The notes beneath the pieces were generated by a model. The model had not been told where the DNA came from. It was given only the letters and a program-made list of their open reading frames with translations, and made no database searches. Made by a program: the position numbers and the translations under genes. Shown piece by piece: positions 8,883 to 18,318 of a stretch of DNA of 64,000 bases. This stretch comes from DASYAE01 sp036501535. Its GTDB lineage: Bacteria; Actinomycetota; Actinomycetes; Streptomycetales; Catenulisporaceae. The DNA is taken from contig DASYAE010000202.1 in NCBI GenBank assembly GCA_036501535.1, positions 62,001-126,000 of the forward strand, in the 5' to 3' direction. How positions within the stretch are numbered: position 1 is the stretch's first letter; every line of letters starts with the position of its first letter.

Positions 8883-9311
8883 GTGAGCCAGGGATCACCG
8901 CGCACCGTCTGCATCGACCGCACCGTCGCAGAGCACTACACGGCGACCAACGCGCGCGGCGGCACGATCCGCCTCGGCCCCGGCGACGACGCCGACTTCA
9001 CGCCGGTCGAGCTGCTGCTGGCCGCGCTCGGCGGCTGCACCGCGGTCGACGCCGACGTCGCGACCACGCGGCACGTCGAGCCGACCGAGTTCACCGTGAC
9101 CGTGACCGGCGACAAGATCAGCGACGAGCAGGGCAACCGGATGGAGAACCTGGCCGTCAGCTTCCGGATCGTCTTCCCGGACGGCGCGGAGGGCGACACG
9201 GCCCGGGTGATCCTCCCCCGCGCCGTGCGGCTCTCGCACGACCGGCTTTGCACCGTGTCGCGCACCATCGAGGCAGGCACGCCGGTCGCGACGCGCATCG
9301 AGGATGTCTGA
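8883..9311 (+). CDS. OsmC family protein
   Basis: A 142-residue OsmC/Ohr-fold protein started at GTG 8883. The two conserved cysteines of the family are in GGCTAVDADV and in DRLCTVSRT, so peroxide reduction through a disulfide cycle is plausible. FTPVELLLAALGGC is the characteristic dimer-helix motif. No clear ribosome site precedes the GTG; translation may be leaderless. It converges on the MFS gene with only 23 nt between stops. Confidence 0.85.
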   Translation: MSQGSPRTVCIDRTVAEHYTATNARGGTIRLGPGDDADFTPVELLLAALGGCTAVDADVATTRHVEPTEFTVTVTGDKISDEQGNRMENLAVSFRIVFPDGAEGDTARVILPRAVRLSHDRLCTVSRTIEAGTPVATRIEDV

Positions 9312-9334
9312 TGCTGTCCTGGGGTCGAGTCGTG

Positions 9335-11002
9335 TCACCTACGACTGTCGGCTGACGGTGCGCTGAGGCAAGCGGCGCGGCTGGCAGCGAAGTCGATGGT
9401 GATGTCCTTGCTCGCGCTCGCGCTCGTGGTCGCGGTCGCCTGACGCGCGCTGTTTGCCTTGAGCGCATTCGCCTCGATACGCGCTTCGGCGATTCGTGCC
9501 CAGACGGCGATAGCTGCGCCGACCAAGCAGAACGCGGCGGCGATAAGCACCGCGTGATCGGCGCCGATGGCCATGGCCTGAGTCGGCCCCTGCGGCGAGG
9601 TGGCGCGGCTGACCACGGTGACGGCGACGGCAACCCCGAGCGCAGAGCCCAGATACCGGGCGCTGTTGTTCGCTCCGGAACCCATCGCCGCGCGGTGCAG
9701 CGGGACGCTGCTGACCGCGAGCCGTGCCAGCGCCGCGTTCAGCACGCCGCTGCCGATGCCTGCCGCGGCCAGTCCCGGCGCGAGGTGCACCCACGAGCCG
9801 CCGGCGCGCATCCCGGCCAGCGCGGCCTCCCCGGCGCCGCAGAGCAGCAGCGAGCCGGCCACCTGGGTGATCGGGTTCAGCCGGGTGGACAGCCTGCGGG
9901 CCTGGAGCGCGAAGACCGCGGACAGCCCGGACCAGATCGCCAGCACGCCGGACGCGGCCAGCGGCGACTCGCCGAGCGAGGCCTGCAGCACCGTCGGCAG
10001 GTAGCTCATCAGGCCGACGATGGCCAAGCCGGTGAACAGCGCGCCGCTGCTCGAGGCGATGAAACCGGGGTTCCGGAACAGCGCCGGGTCCAGCATCGGC
10101 GTCGCGGCCAGGCGTTCGACGACGGCGAACAGCGCGAGCAGCAGCACGCCGAGCACGAGCAGGACGAGCACTTCGGGTCGGCCCCAGCCGTGCCGGCCCT
10201 CGGACAGCCCGGCGATCAGGCTGGACGCGCCGCCGCCGAGGGTGATCACGCCGAGCGGGTCGAACTTGGCGAGCACGCGGCTGAGCCGGTTCGCGGTCGC
10301 GTCAGGGTCGGTGACGCCGCCGAGGTCAGCAGCCGGGTCCTCGGTGGCGGCCTGACCGCGCGACTCGGTAAGGCCGGTGCCGGCGGCGAAGATGAGCGGC
10401 ACACAGATCGCCGCGAGGATCAGGTAAATCGCACGCCAATCCGCCACGCGCTCGACCAGCGCGGCGTAGATCGGCCCGATCGCGATGCCGAGACCGACCG
10501 ATGCGCCCCAGACGCCGAGCGCGCGGACGCGAGCGTGCCCGTCCGGAAACGCCTTGCCGATCAAGCCGAGCGAAGGCGCCATGACGGCCGCTGCGGCAGC
10601 GCCCTGCAGCACCCGGCCGGCGACGAAGACCGCCGAGTCGGTGGCCAGGCCGGACAGCGCGGTGGCGACGAGCAGCAGCGCGACGCCGCCGACGAAGATC
10701 CGCTTGCGCCCGAAGTCGTCCGCCGCGCTGCCCGCGGTGAGCAGGAGCGCGGTCACGCCGATCAGCATCCCGGTGAGCACCCACGTCTGCGCGGAGGCGC
10801 CCATCTGCAGAGCTGAGGCGACCGGCGTCATCGTGGTGAGCGGCGAGGTGTAGTCGACGACGACGAGCAGCGTGCCGAACGCGGCGATGAAAAGCGTCAG
10901 GCGGGGGCTGCGCAGCGAGTCGAATGCGTGACGGGCGTGGCCGGCGCGGGACGACGGCGACACGCCGGCGGTCGTGAAGGCGGTTGCGGGAGTTGGTTCC
11001 AT
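9335..11002 (-). CDS. MFS (DHA2-like, about 14 TM) drug exporter
   Basis: About 555 residues from the ATG at 11002, which has AGGAG 10 nt upstream; longer in-frame starts would run through the divergent promoter and are rejected. Hydrophobic segments fit about 14 transmembrane helices, and the cytoplasmic loop between helices 2 and 3 carries a motif-A-like GSAADDFGRKR. The family exports drugs or small toxic compounds by proton antiport. It is transcribed away from an HxlR regulator, and palindromic sites lie between them, so it is the likely regulatory target. Confidence 0.85.
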   Translation of the reverse strand: MEPTPATAFTTAGVSPSSRAGHARHAFDSLRSPRLTLFIAAFGTLLVVVDYTSPLTTMTPVASALQMGASAQTWVLTGMLIGVTALLLTAGSAADDFGRKRIFVGGVALLLVATALSGLATDSAVFVAGRVLQGAAAAAVMAPSLGLIGKAFPDGHARVRALGVWGASVGLGIAIGPIYAALVERVADWRAIYLILAAICVPLIFAAGTGLTESRGQAATEDPAADLGGVTDPDATANRLSRVLAKFDPLGVITLGGGASSLIAGLSEGRHGWGRPEVLVLLVLGVLLLALFAVVERLAATPMLDPALFRNPGFIASSSGALFTGLAIVGLMSYLPTVLQASLGESPLAASGVLAIWSGLSAVFALQARRLSTRLNPITQVAGSLLLCGAGEAALAGMRAGGSWVHLAPGLAAAGIGSGVLNAALARLAVSSVPLHRAAMGSGANNSARYLGSALGVAVAVTVVSRATSPQGPTQAMAIGADHAVLIAAAFCLVGAAIAVWARIAEARIEANALKANSARQATATTSASASKDITIDFAASRAACLSAPSADSRR

Positions 11003-11038
11003 GACGTGAGGGCTCCTGTGCGTGTTCGCTACGAGTCT

Positions 11039-11092
11039 GTTCATTGAACCTTGTCGCCTCGACGCTAGCACAGTCGGTTCGTTGATTGAACC
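11039..11092. promoter_or_regulatory. Two palindromic sites between MFS and HxlR genes
   Basis: GTTCATTGAAC (11039-11049) is an 11-bp palindrome around one central base. A second site has GGTTC (11076-11080) and GAACC (11088-11092) separated by 7 nt, and shares the TTGAACC half with the first. Both lie between start codons at 11002 and 11112, where an HxlR dimer would control both genes. Operator function is inferred. Confidence 0.6.
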
Positions 11093-11111
11093 CTTGGAGT
11101 AGGATGAGGTC

Positions 11112-11657
11112 ATGGCACTGGGGACGGACTACCCGCAGCAGGACTGCTCGCTCGCCCGGGCGCTGGAGGTCGCCGGCGAGCGGTGGAGCATGCTGATCAT
11201 CCGGGACGCGTTCTACGGGGTGCGCAGGTTCAACGACTTCCTGGTGCACCTAGACATCCCGCGGGCGGTGCTGACCTCGCGGCTGCAGTCGCTGGTCGCG
11301 GCGGGGGTGCTGGAGAAGGTGCCGTATCAGCAGTCCCCGGTGCGGTACGACTACGCGCTGACCGAGGCGGGACGCGAGCTCTGGCTGCCGATCTACACGC
11401 TCGCCCGCTGGGGTGAACGGCACGCGCGGGCCGGCGGCCAGCTCACCCGGTACAGCCATACGGATTGCGGCGAACAGCTGGACCACTCCGGCTGCTGTCC
11501 CCGGTGCGGCCGCATCGTGCCGCCGGAAGAGGTGACCATGCAGCGGATTGCGGGCACCACGGTGAAGCCGCGCCAGGACCCGGTCGCGCGGGCGATCGTC
11601 GGGCCGCGCCGCCTGCTGACGCCGATCGACACCGAGGCGGCGGCGGAGAAGGTCTAG
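11112..11657 (+). CDS. HxlR-family winged-helix regulator
   Basis: A 181-residue HxlR-type regulator: a cysteine near the N-terminus (QQDCSLARALEVAGERWS) as in redox- or electrophile-sensing members, then the winged helix with RFNDFLVHLDIPRAVLTSRLQ and a wing ending YALTEAGREL. A C-terminal extension contains four cysteines (TDCGEQLDHSGCCPRCGR), suggestive of a metal or redox site. ATG has GGATGAGG upstream. Divergent from the MFS gene; the pair resembles many efflux/sensor modules. Confidence 0.85.
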   Translation: MALGTDYPQQDCSLARALEVAGERWSMLIIRDAFYGVRRFNDFLVHLDIPRAVLTSRLQSLVAAGVLEKVPYQQSPVRYDYALTEAGRELWLPIYTLARWGERHARAGGQLTRYSHTDCGEQLDHSGCCPRCGRIVPPEEVTMQRIAGTTVKPRQDPVARAIVGPRRLLTPIDTEAAAEKV

Positions 11658-11754
11658 GACTCGCCAAGATTATTTGAATCCTTATCTCAGCCCTATGCGT
11701 GTCCATGGTGACTCCGCCGTTCCGGTGCGGGGGGATGCAATGGGGAGGACGACT

Positions 11755-12333
11755 ATGAACCGACGCGTGACACCAGTCCTGCGGATCACCGGCCTCACGG
11801 CGAGCGTGGCGATCGCCGCCGCCATCGGCGTGGGCACGAGCGCCAGCGCCGGCGCCGCCGTCGCAGCGCCGAGCGCACCGCGAGTCGCCGCGTGCGCCAC
11901 CTCGCAGCTCAGGGTCTGGTACGGCGCGCCCGACGGGGTGGCCGCCGGCAGCTCGTACCTCCCGTTGGAGTTCTCGAACACCGGCACCGGCGACTGCGTC
12001 CTGGACGGGTACCCCGGCGTCTCGGCCGTCGCCGCCGACGGCACCCAGCTCGGTAGCTCGGCCACGTGGAACCCGGTCATCACGCCGAGCGCTGTCGTGC
12101 TGGCTCCGGGCGATACCGCGCACATCGTGCTGCAGGTGGCAACCGTCGCCAACTACCCGACCGACGTCTGTGAGCCGACCGAGGCCTACGGGCTGCGCGT
12201 CTATCCGCCGAACCAGACGGCGTCTGTCGTGCTGCCTTTCGCCATCGGTGCCTGCACCGAGAGCGGGCCGACCTTCCTCAGCGTCGATGCCGTCAACGCC
12301 GGTGTGGGAATCCCGTTCTACAGCAACAACTGA
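11755..12333 (+). CDS. Secreted DUF4232 domain protein
   Basis: A 192-residue exported protein. The ATG at 11755 has GGGGAGGAC just upstream and is followed by an Arg-containing n-region, a hydrophobic core of about 20 residues and an Ala-rich cleavage region near residues 35-45. The mature part shows the DUF4232 pattern: an early cysteine, LEFSNTGTGDCVLDGYPGV, and a late cysteine in IGACTE, consistent with disulfide-bonded immunoglobulin-like folding. It is more diverged than the two DUF4232 proteins at 51847-53685. Function unknown. Confidence 0.8.
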   Translation: MNRRVTPVLRITGLTASVAIAAAIGVGTSASAGAAVAAPSAPRVAACATSQLRVWYGAPDGVAAGSSYLPLEFSNTGTGDCVLDGYPGVSAVAADGTQLGSSATWNPVITPSAVVLAPGDTAHIVLQVATVANYPTDVCEPTEAYGLRVYPPNQTASVVLPFAIGACTESGPTFLSVDAVNAGVGIPFYSNN

Positions 12334-12374
12334 ACCGACAGGCCGGCCCAGGAGCGTGACCAAAAAGAGTAAAT

Positions 12375-13142
12375 TCAGGAGGGCGGCATCGTCGCGACGA
12401 CCTCGCTGACCTCGCCGGCCGCGTCGAACTCGACCACGAAGTAGGGGCTGCTCCAGCCGAACGGCCCGAAACCGCTCCTGTCCTCGAGCACGCGCGCGAA
12501 CTGCGCGTACGTGGCCCAGACCACGACCCCGGGCTGCGAGCCGTCCAGCTCGAAGGTGGTGTCCGGGGACAGCTGCAGCGTTTGCATCAGGGGGTCGTCG
12601 ACCTGGGTCTCGCCGTCCGGGAGGTCCGGTCCGCAGATGGTCTGCGCGTACAACGCGAGAAGGCTGGGATACGGCGGCGCGGTGTCGAGCTTCGCGATGA
12701 GCACCAGCTGGCCGCTCGTTCCCGGCGGCACGTTCGCGGCGCAGGCATGATCCTCAGGGTGCGTGGAGAGGTACTTCACCACCTGCACCTGAGTCTGGGG
12801 GTCGACGTACGACTCGCTGCCGCCGACGGCCGCCGGGGGCCGGCTGACGGGAGCGTCGGCGGCCGTGCCGACTGGAACTGGTGTCGCGGCAGGGGAATCC
12901 GGACCGGCGCTGCTCGTCGGCGCCGGACCGGGCCCGGTCCCCGCCGCTGCCGCATTCACGGCCCCTGCTTCGCTCGGCGGGGCCGAGGATTTCACGGCCG
13001 CCGCCGAGTCTGCGCTCTGCCCTGCTGTGGCGACCTCGCTGCCGCAGCCCGCCAGCATCATGACGACCGCTGCAGTGACGCAGCAGGCCGCGACAACCGC
13101 GGTGCCCCTGAGACCCGCGCCTTTCGCCGCCGTTCGGTCCAT
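12375..13142 (-). CDS. Putative lipoprotein, function unknown
   Basis: About 255 residues from the ATG at 13142, which has GAGG close upstream; an in-frame ATG at 13169 has no such site. A hydrophobic segment ends in the lipobox VMMLAGC, so the protein should be lipid-anchored outside the membrane. An Ala/Ser/Pro-rich linker of about 80 residues precedes a compact C-terminal domain containing two cysteines (HACAAN, TICGPD). I do not recognise a family. It is divergent from the ABC exporter. Confidence 0.7.
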   Translation of the reverse strand: MDRTAAKGAGLRGTAVVAACCVTAAVVMMLAGCGSEVATAGQSADSAAAVKSSAPPSEAGAVNAAAAGTGPGPAPTSSAGPDSPAATPVPVGTAADAPVSRPPAAVGGSESYVDPQTQVQVVKYLSTHPEDHACAANVPPGTSGQLVLIAKLDTAPPYPSLLALYAQTICGPDLPDGETQVDDPLMQTLQLSPDTTFELDGSQPGVVVWATYAQFARVLEDRSGFGPFGWSSPYFVVEFDAAGEVSEVVATMPPS

Positions 13143-13267
13143 GCCCTCATTGAGGTTGCTCGGCGCCATAACGGTTGCGTCTCGGCGCCGCCGGTCGGCG
13201 CCTGCCGTGTCAGCGCGTCTCAGCGCTTGTCAGAGCAACGTCAGTGGTGCCTGCAACAGTGGCGGGC

Positions 13268-14221
13268 ATGATGGAGACGACACCCGCGCGCCCGCCCGCG
13301 ATCGTGACCCGAGGGCTGGTCAAACGGTTCGGCGACCAGGTCGCGGTGGACGCGGTCGACCTGGAGGTCGCGACGGGCAGCGTGTTCGGGCTGCTCGGGC
13401 CGAACGGGGCCGGCAAGACCACGATCGTGCGGATGCTGGCCACCCTGCTCCCCCCGGACGGCGGCAGCGCCTCGGTGGCCGGGCACGACGTGGTGGCCGA
13501 GGCGCACGCGGTACGCCGCACGATCGGGCTTACCGGGCAATACGCATCGGTCGACGAGGCGCTCAGCGGCCGAGAGAACCTCTACATGATCGGCCGGCTG
13601 CTCGACATGCCGGCCAAGGCCGCGCGGGCCCGGGCGGACGAGCTGCTGGAGGCGTTCGGCCTGGCCGACTCGGCGCGGAAGGTGGCGAAGAACTACTCCG
13701 GCGGGATGCGCCGCCGGCTGGACCTGGCCGCCTCGCTGGTCGGCACCCCGGCGGTGCTGTTCCTCGACGAGCCGACCACGGGCCTCGACCCGCAGCGGCG
13801 CAACGACATGTGGGAGATCGTGCGCGACCTGGCCGCGCGCGGCACCACGGTGCTGCTCACCACGCAGTACATGGAGGAGGCCGAGGCGCTGGCGCGGGAC
13901 ATCGCGGTGATGGACCACGGCCGGATCATCGCCTCGGGCACGCCGCAGCAGCTCAAGCACTCGGTGGCCGGGCGCTGGGTGCACGTGCGGCCGGCCGACG
14001 AGTCCGACCTGGCAGTGCTGGTCGGCCTGCTGAGCGAGGTGCTCGGCACGGCCACGCAGACCGGCGACGGCCAGGCCACCGGACCGCTGACCGACGAGCA
14101 CCAGCTGACCGCGCTGCTCGCGGTACTGGCCGCCAAGGGGATCGCGGTGGCCGACCTGACCACGACCACGGCCTCGCTGGACGAGGTCTTCCTGTCGCTG
14201 ACCGGCAAGGGAGAGGACTGA
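13268..14221 (+). CDS. ABC exporter ATP-binding protein, DrrA-like
   Basis: About 317 residues from ATG 13268. Walker A is GPNGAGKT with Lys50, the signature is YSGGMRRRLDLA, Walker B is LFLDEPTTGLDP, and a C-terminal accessory region follows, as in DrrA-type daunorubicin-resistance ATPases. It energises export by the permease encoded 1 nt downstream. The upstream divergent region (13170-13267) contains repeated TCAGCG blocks that could be regulator half-sites. Confidence 0.85.
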   Translation: MMETTPARPPAIVTRGLVKRFGDQVAVDAVDLEVATGSVFGLLGPNGAGKTTIVRMLATLLPPDGGSASVAGHDVVAEAHAVRRTIGLTGQYASVDEALSGRENLYMIGRLLDMPAKAARARADELLEAFGLADSARKVAKNYSGGMRRRLDLAASLVGTPAVLFLDEPTTGLDPQRRNDMWEIVRDLAARGTTVLLTTQYMEEAEALARDIAVMDHGRIIASGTPQQLKHSVAGRWVHVRPADESDLAVLVGLLSEVLGTATQTGDGQATGPLTDEHQLTALLAVLAAKGIAVADLTTTTASLDEVFLSLTGKGED

Positions 14222-14222
14222 G

Positions 14223-15059
14223 ATGAGCGCCGTTACCCTGACTCCCGGGCCGATATCGAGGGCCGGCGACACGCAGCGGCACGTGCCGCTGCGCTCGGTG
14301 CTGCGGCACACCGGCTCGATGGTCCGGCGCAACCTGCTGACCATCAAGGCGGACCCGGAAGAGCTCGCCGACGTGACCATCTTCCCGCTGATGATGACGG
14401 TGCTGTTCACCTACGTGTTCGGCGGCGCGATGAAGGGCAGCCTGAAGCCGGGCGAGAACTACCTGGAGTTCCTGATCCCGGGCATCATCACGCAGATGCT
14501 CACCTTCGGCACGGTCGCCACCGGGATGAAGCTGAACCAGGACTTCGACAAGGGCGTGATCGACCGGTTCCGCTCGCTGCCGATCGCCCGGTCCGCGGTG
14601 ATCAACGGGCACATCGTGGCGAGCATGCTGCGGCTGGTGCTGGCCATGGTGTTCACCCTGGCGGTGTCCTTCGCGCTGGGCTTCCGGATCCACACGAACC
14701 CGCTGGCCGCGCTCGGCGGCCTGGGCGTGGTGCTGGCGCTCGGCTTCGGCGTCTCGTGGCTGTTCGTCTACATGGGGGCGAAGCTGTCCACACCGGCCGC
14801 AATGCAGGGCGTCGGCCAGATGGTGCTGTTCCCGCTGATGTTCGCCTCGTCCATCTTCGCGCCGACCTCGTCGATGCCGGGCTGGCTGCAGTCCGTCGTC
14901 AAGATCAACCCTCTGACGAATGCGGCGGACGCGGCCAGGGCCCTGATGATCGGTGAGGGCGGCGCGCTGCATCCGACGCTGATCACGCTGGGCTGGGCGG
15001 TCGGCTTCGCCGTGGTGTTCGGGCCGCTGGCGGTCCGTGCCTACAAGAACCGCAAATGA
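14223..15059 (+). CDS. ABC-2 type permease, DrrB-like
   Basis: A 278-residue integral membrane protein with about six hydrophobic helices and the ABC-2 pattern of a long cytoplasmic N-terminus, EYLIPG-like EFLIPGIITQ, and FRSLPIARSAVINGH. GGGAGAGG precedes the ATG and the gene starts one base after the ATPase stop, so the two form one exporter. Drug or lipid substrate unknown. It converges on the SARP-type regulator with a 19-nt gap. Confidence 0.85.
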   Translation: MSAVTLTPGPISRAGDTQRHVPLRSVLRHTGSMVRRNLLTIKADPEELADVTIFPLMMTVLFTYVFGGAMKGSLKPGENYLEFLIPGIITQMLTFGTVATGMKLNQDFDKGVIDRFRSLPIARSAVINGHIVASMLRLVLAMVFTLAVSFALGFRIHTNPLAALGGLGVVLALGFGVSWLFVYMGAKLSTPAAMQGVGQMVLFPLMFASSIFAPTSSMPGWLQSVVKINPLTNAADAARALMIGEGGALHPTLITLGWAVGFAVVFGPLAVRAYKNRK

Positions 15060-15078
15060 GAGCAAGGAGGCCGACGGC

Positions 15079-18000
15079 TCAGCCGTGGCGCGGCCGCACC
15101 GGCTCGGCGGCGGCGTAACGGTCGGCGAGCGAGCACAGCTGCGGGTAGGAGTCCGCGACGCCGACCGCGCGGCCGTCCTCGAATTCGACCTCGAAGTCCT
15201 CCGCCGGGAGCGCGGCCCGCACGTCTTCCACGGCGCGCAGCATGTCGTACGCCCGGCCCTGCGGCAGCGGGACCGGGCGCAGCATGGCGGCCACGCCGAG
15301 CAGCCACGCGGCCTGCCGCGGCTCGCCGAGGCCGAGCGCCACCCGGGCCAGGCCCTCGGCGCAGGCGGCCACCTCGGGCCGGTCGAAGAAGTAGGCGTTC
15401 GCCGAGGCCAGCCCGGACCGGTAGTACCCGGCCGCCTCGGCGTGCCGGCCGAGGTCGGCGGCCACCGCGGCCTGGGCCATGTCGTAGGCGGCCCGGAACG
15501 GGGCGTCCACGCCGCGGTCGGCGATCTCCCGGGCCCGCTCGGCGTGCTCCACCGCCGCCGCCAGGTCGCCCTGCCGGCGGGCCAGCAGGCAGCGGGCCAG
15601 CCAGACCATCCCGGCCGCCTCCTCCGCGGTGCGCTCCCCGCTGGCCAGCTCGGCCTCGTCCAGCAGGTCCGCCGCGGCCGCCTCCTCGCCGAGGTACATG
15701 TACTCCAGCGCTGCCATGACGCGGGCCAGCACCATGTCGCCGACCGCGCCGAGCTCGGTGGCGACCCGGACCGCCTCGGCGAACGAGGCGATCGCGGCGT
15801 GGTGCTCGCCGCGCAGGCTCTCGATGTTGGCCAGCGACTGGACCGTCTCGGCGATGCCCCACCGGTCGCCGGTGCGGTGGAACAGCTCCAGCGCCTCGCG
15901 CCCGCACTGCTCGGCCCTCGCCGCGTCCTCGTCCGCGTGGGCGCGCGACTGGACCATCAGCACCAGGCCCTCGCCCCACTCGTCGCCCGCCTCGCGGCAG
16001 CGGCGGCGCGCCGTGCCGAGCACGCGGTTGAACTCGCCCGCGTCTATGCCGTCGAAGATGCTCACCGCGATCTCGATGAAGACCGCGAAGGTCGAGTAAC
16101 CCGGCAGCGCCCGGTGCAGGTCCCGGGCGCGGCGCATCCGGTCCCTGCCCTCGGAGTTCTTCGTGTTCCCGTCGCTGAGCAGCGAGAACGCCGAGAGGGC
16201 GTATACGTGGGCGAACTCGGCCCCGCCGGTCTCGCCGGCCGTCTCGGCCAGCTCGACGATCCGGCGGTACCAGCCGCGGCTGTCCTGGCGGCCGCGCAGC
16301 ATCGCGTGCCAGCTCGCGTATACGCTCACCCGCAGCGCGGCCACCGCGTCCCCGCTCTCCACCGACCAGTAGAGCGCCGCGCGGACGTTGTCCTCCTCCT
16401 CGTCCAGCCGGGCGATCCAGGCCAGCTGGTCGGTGCGCCGTATGTGCGCGTCGACCTGCTCGGCCACGTCGGCGAAGTGCCGCGCGTGCCGGTCCCGCAC
16501 CTCCCGCTCGCGGCCGGACTCGTCGAGCCGGGCGAGGGCGTATTCGCGGATCGTCTCGAGCAGCCGGTAGCGCATCGCACCGCCGGTGCCGGGCGGCCCG
16601 TCCGGCATGGCGGCGCCCGGCGGCTCGCAGTGCGAGCGCTCGGCGACCACGAGGGACTTCGCCACCAGCCGGTCCAGCACGTCGACGCAGCCGTCCGCGT
16701 CGGCGCCGTCGGCCAGCGCGCCCTGCGCGACGACCTCGAGGTCGTCCAGCGCGGCCCCGCCCACGAAGACGGCGCACACGGCGAGCAGGGCGCGCTCCTC
16801 CGCGTCGAGCAGGTCCCAGCTCCAGTCGACCACCGCGCGCAGGGTCTGCTGCCGGGGCAGCGCGGTGCGGGCGCCGCGGGTGAGCAGCTTGAACCGGTCG
16901 TCGAGCCGGTCGGCGACCTGACGCGGGGTCAGCGCGTTGAACCGGGCCGCGGCCAGCTCCAGGGCCAGCGGGCTGCCGTCCAGCCGGCGGCAGATCTCGG
17001 CCAGCGCCTCGGCGTCCGGGCCGGAGGTGGCCAGGTCCGGGCGCACCGCGCGGCCGCGCTCGACCAGCAGCTGCATGGCGGCGTATTCGCCGAGCCGGTC
17101 GCCGCGCTCCCCGGCCGGCGGCACCGGCAGCGGGTCCACCGGCAGCCGCACCTCGCCGGGCACCGAGAGCGGCTCCCGGCTGGTGGTCAGGATGGTGACC
17201 CGCGGGCAGCGGTCGAGCAGCAGGGTGGCCAGCTCGGCGGCCGCGTCCACCACGTGCTCGCAGTTGTCGAGCACCAGCAGCAGGGCCCGGTCGGCGATCG
17301 CGGCGGCGACCCGGGCGCGGTAGTCGCGGTGCTCGCTGAGCAGCCGGGCCCGGTCGGTCAGCACCAGCTCCCGGCCGCCGACCGCGGTGAGCACCTCGGC
17401 GGCCACCGACTCGGCGTTGACCGGGGCCAGCTCGGCGACCACCGAGCTTCCGCAGGCGTAGGCGACCGCTTTGGCCAGCGAGGTCTTGCCGGCGCCGCCG
17501 GCGCCGACCAGGGTGAGCAGGCGGGTGGTGCCGAGCCGCTCGCTGATCTCGTCGAGCAGGCGGTCCCGGCCGATCAGCCGCAGCGCGGGGGCGGCGGGCG
17601 GTCCGGAGACCAGGGCTCCCGCGGCGACGGCGACGTCGGCGAGCGCGGCCGCGTTGCGGAGGGCGGCGACGGGGGCCGGCGCGGCGGCCGGCGCCCGCTC
17701 GGCCAGCGGCAGGAGCCGGCGGCACACCGCGTCGATCCGGCGCGCCTCGTCGGCCAGGTCGGGCACCTCGGCGAACTCGGCCAGCGGCTCGGGGCCGGCC
17801 AGGGCCAGCGCCTCGCGCGCGGCGGCCGGGGTCTCCTCGGCGGCCAGCCGGTCGAACCGGATCAGGTCGACCGCGGCCGGGTCGACGGCGAGCAGGTAGC
17901 CGGTGGGCTTGGACAGCACGGCCTCGGCGCCGAGCACGCGGCGCAGCCGGGATATGAGCGCCTGCAGCGCGTTGGCGCTCGGCGCGGCGCCGTCCCAGAG

Positions 18001-18201
18001 CTGGTCGGCCAGGTATTCGGCGCGCCGGGGCGCGCCCGGGGTCAGCGCCAGCAGCGCGACCAGTGCGCGCAGCCGCCGCCCGGAGACCTCGACGGGCTCG
18101 CCGTCGGTCCAGGCTTCGACTCCGCGCAGCACGGACACTCGCAGGCCCGTCTTCCCCAAGCCTGTCTCGCTGCTGTGGTTCACCCGGTCATTGTCGCTCA
18201 T
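15079..18201 (-). CDS. AfsR/SARP-type regulator with NB-ARC ATPase and TPR-like repeats
   Basis: About 1040 residues from the ATG at 18201 (an ATG at 18273 is in frame but lies before any homology). An OmpR-type winged helix spans about residues 20-108 (SGRRLRALVALLAL ... ALISRLRRVLG). The bacterial activator domain that normally follows is short, about 50 residues. The nucleotide-binding domain has P-loop GAGGAGKT (233-240), LLLVLDNCEHV and the GSPLALELAAAR motif. The C-terminal half is helical repeat sequence of TPR type. Such proteins activate secondary-metabolite or morphological genes in response to ATP and protein signals. It follows the rml unit in the same direction after a 118-nt gap. 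Confidence 0.85.
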   Translation of the reverse strand: MSDNDRVNHSSETGLGKTGLRVSVLRGVEAWTDGEPVEVSGRRLRALVALLALTPGAPRRAEYLADQLWDGAAPSANALQALISRLRRVLGAEAVLSKPTGYLLAVDPAAVDLIRFDRLAAEETPAAAREALALAGPEPLAEFAEVPDLADEARRIDAVCRRLLPLAERAPAAAPAPVAALRNAAALADVAVAAGALVSGPPAAPALRLIGRDRLLDEISERLGTTRLLTLVGAGGAGKTSLAKAVAYACGSSVVAELAPVNAESVAAEVLTAVGGRELVLTDRARLLSEHRDYRARVAAAIADRALLLVLDNCEHVVDAAAELATLLLDRCPRVTILTTSREPLSVPGEVRLPVDPLPVPPAGERGDRLGEYAAMQLLVERGRAVRPDLATSGPDAEALAEICRRLDGSPLALELAAARFNALTPRQVADRLDDRFKLLTRGARTALPRQQTLRAVVDWSWDLLDAEERALLAVCAVFVGGAALDDLEVVAQGALADGADADGCVDVLDRLVAKSLVVAERSHCEPPGAAMPDGPPGTGGAMRYRLLETIREYALARLDESGREREVRDRHARHFADVAEQVDAHIRRTDQLAWIARLDEEEDNVRAALYWSVESGDAVAALRVSVYASWHAMLRGRQDSRGWYRRIVELAETAGETGGAEFAHVYALSAFSLLSDGNTKNSEGRDRMRRARDLHRALPGYSTFAVFIEIAVSIFDGIDAGEFNRVLGTARRRCREAGDEWGEGLVLMVQSRAHADEDAARAEQCGREALELFHRTGDRWGIAETVQSLANIESLRGEHHAAIASFAEAVRVATELGAVGDMVLARVMAALEYMYLGEEAAAADLLDEAELASGERTAEEAAGMVWLARCLLARRQGDLAAAVEHAERAREIADRGVDAPFRAAYDMAQAAVAADLGRHAEAAGYYRSGLASANAYFFDRPEVAACAEGLARVALGLGEPRQAAWLLGVAAMLRPVPLPQGRAYDMLRAVEDVRAALPAEDFEVEFEDGRAVGVADSYPQLCSLADRYAAAEPVRPRHG

Positions 18202-18318
18202 CGGGGCCCTGCCCGGCACGGACGATCTCGGCCCGCGAACCCCGGGCGCGCCTGCGCGGCAGAGCCGCGCCATGGTGCTAAAGGGACAAGCCGGATCTGA
18301 TGTGCCGTCAGCCGTTGG

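Noticed and set aside
15037..18300. Open plus-strand frame of more than 1000 codons opposite the SARP regulator
   Set aside because: Shadow of a gene with clear domains on the minus strand; composition is Gly/Arg/His/Gln repeats without motifs.
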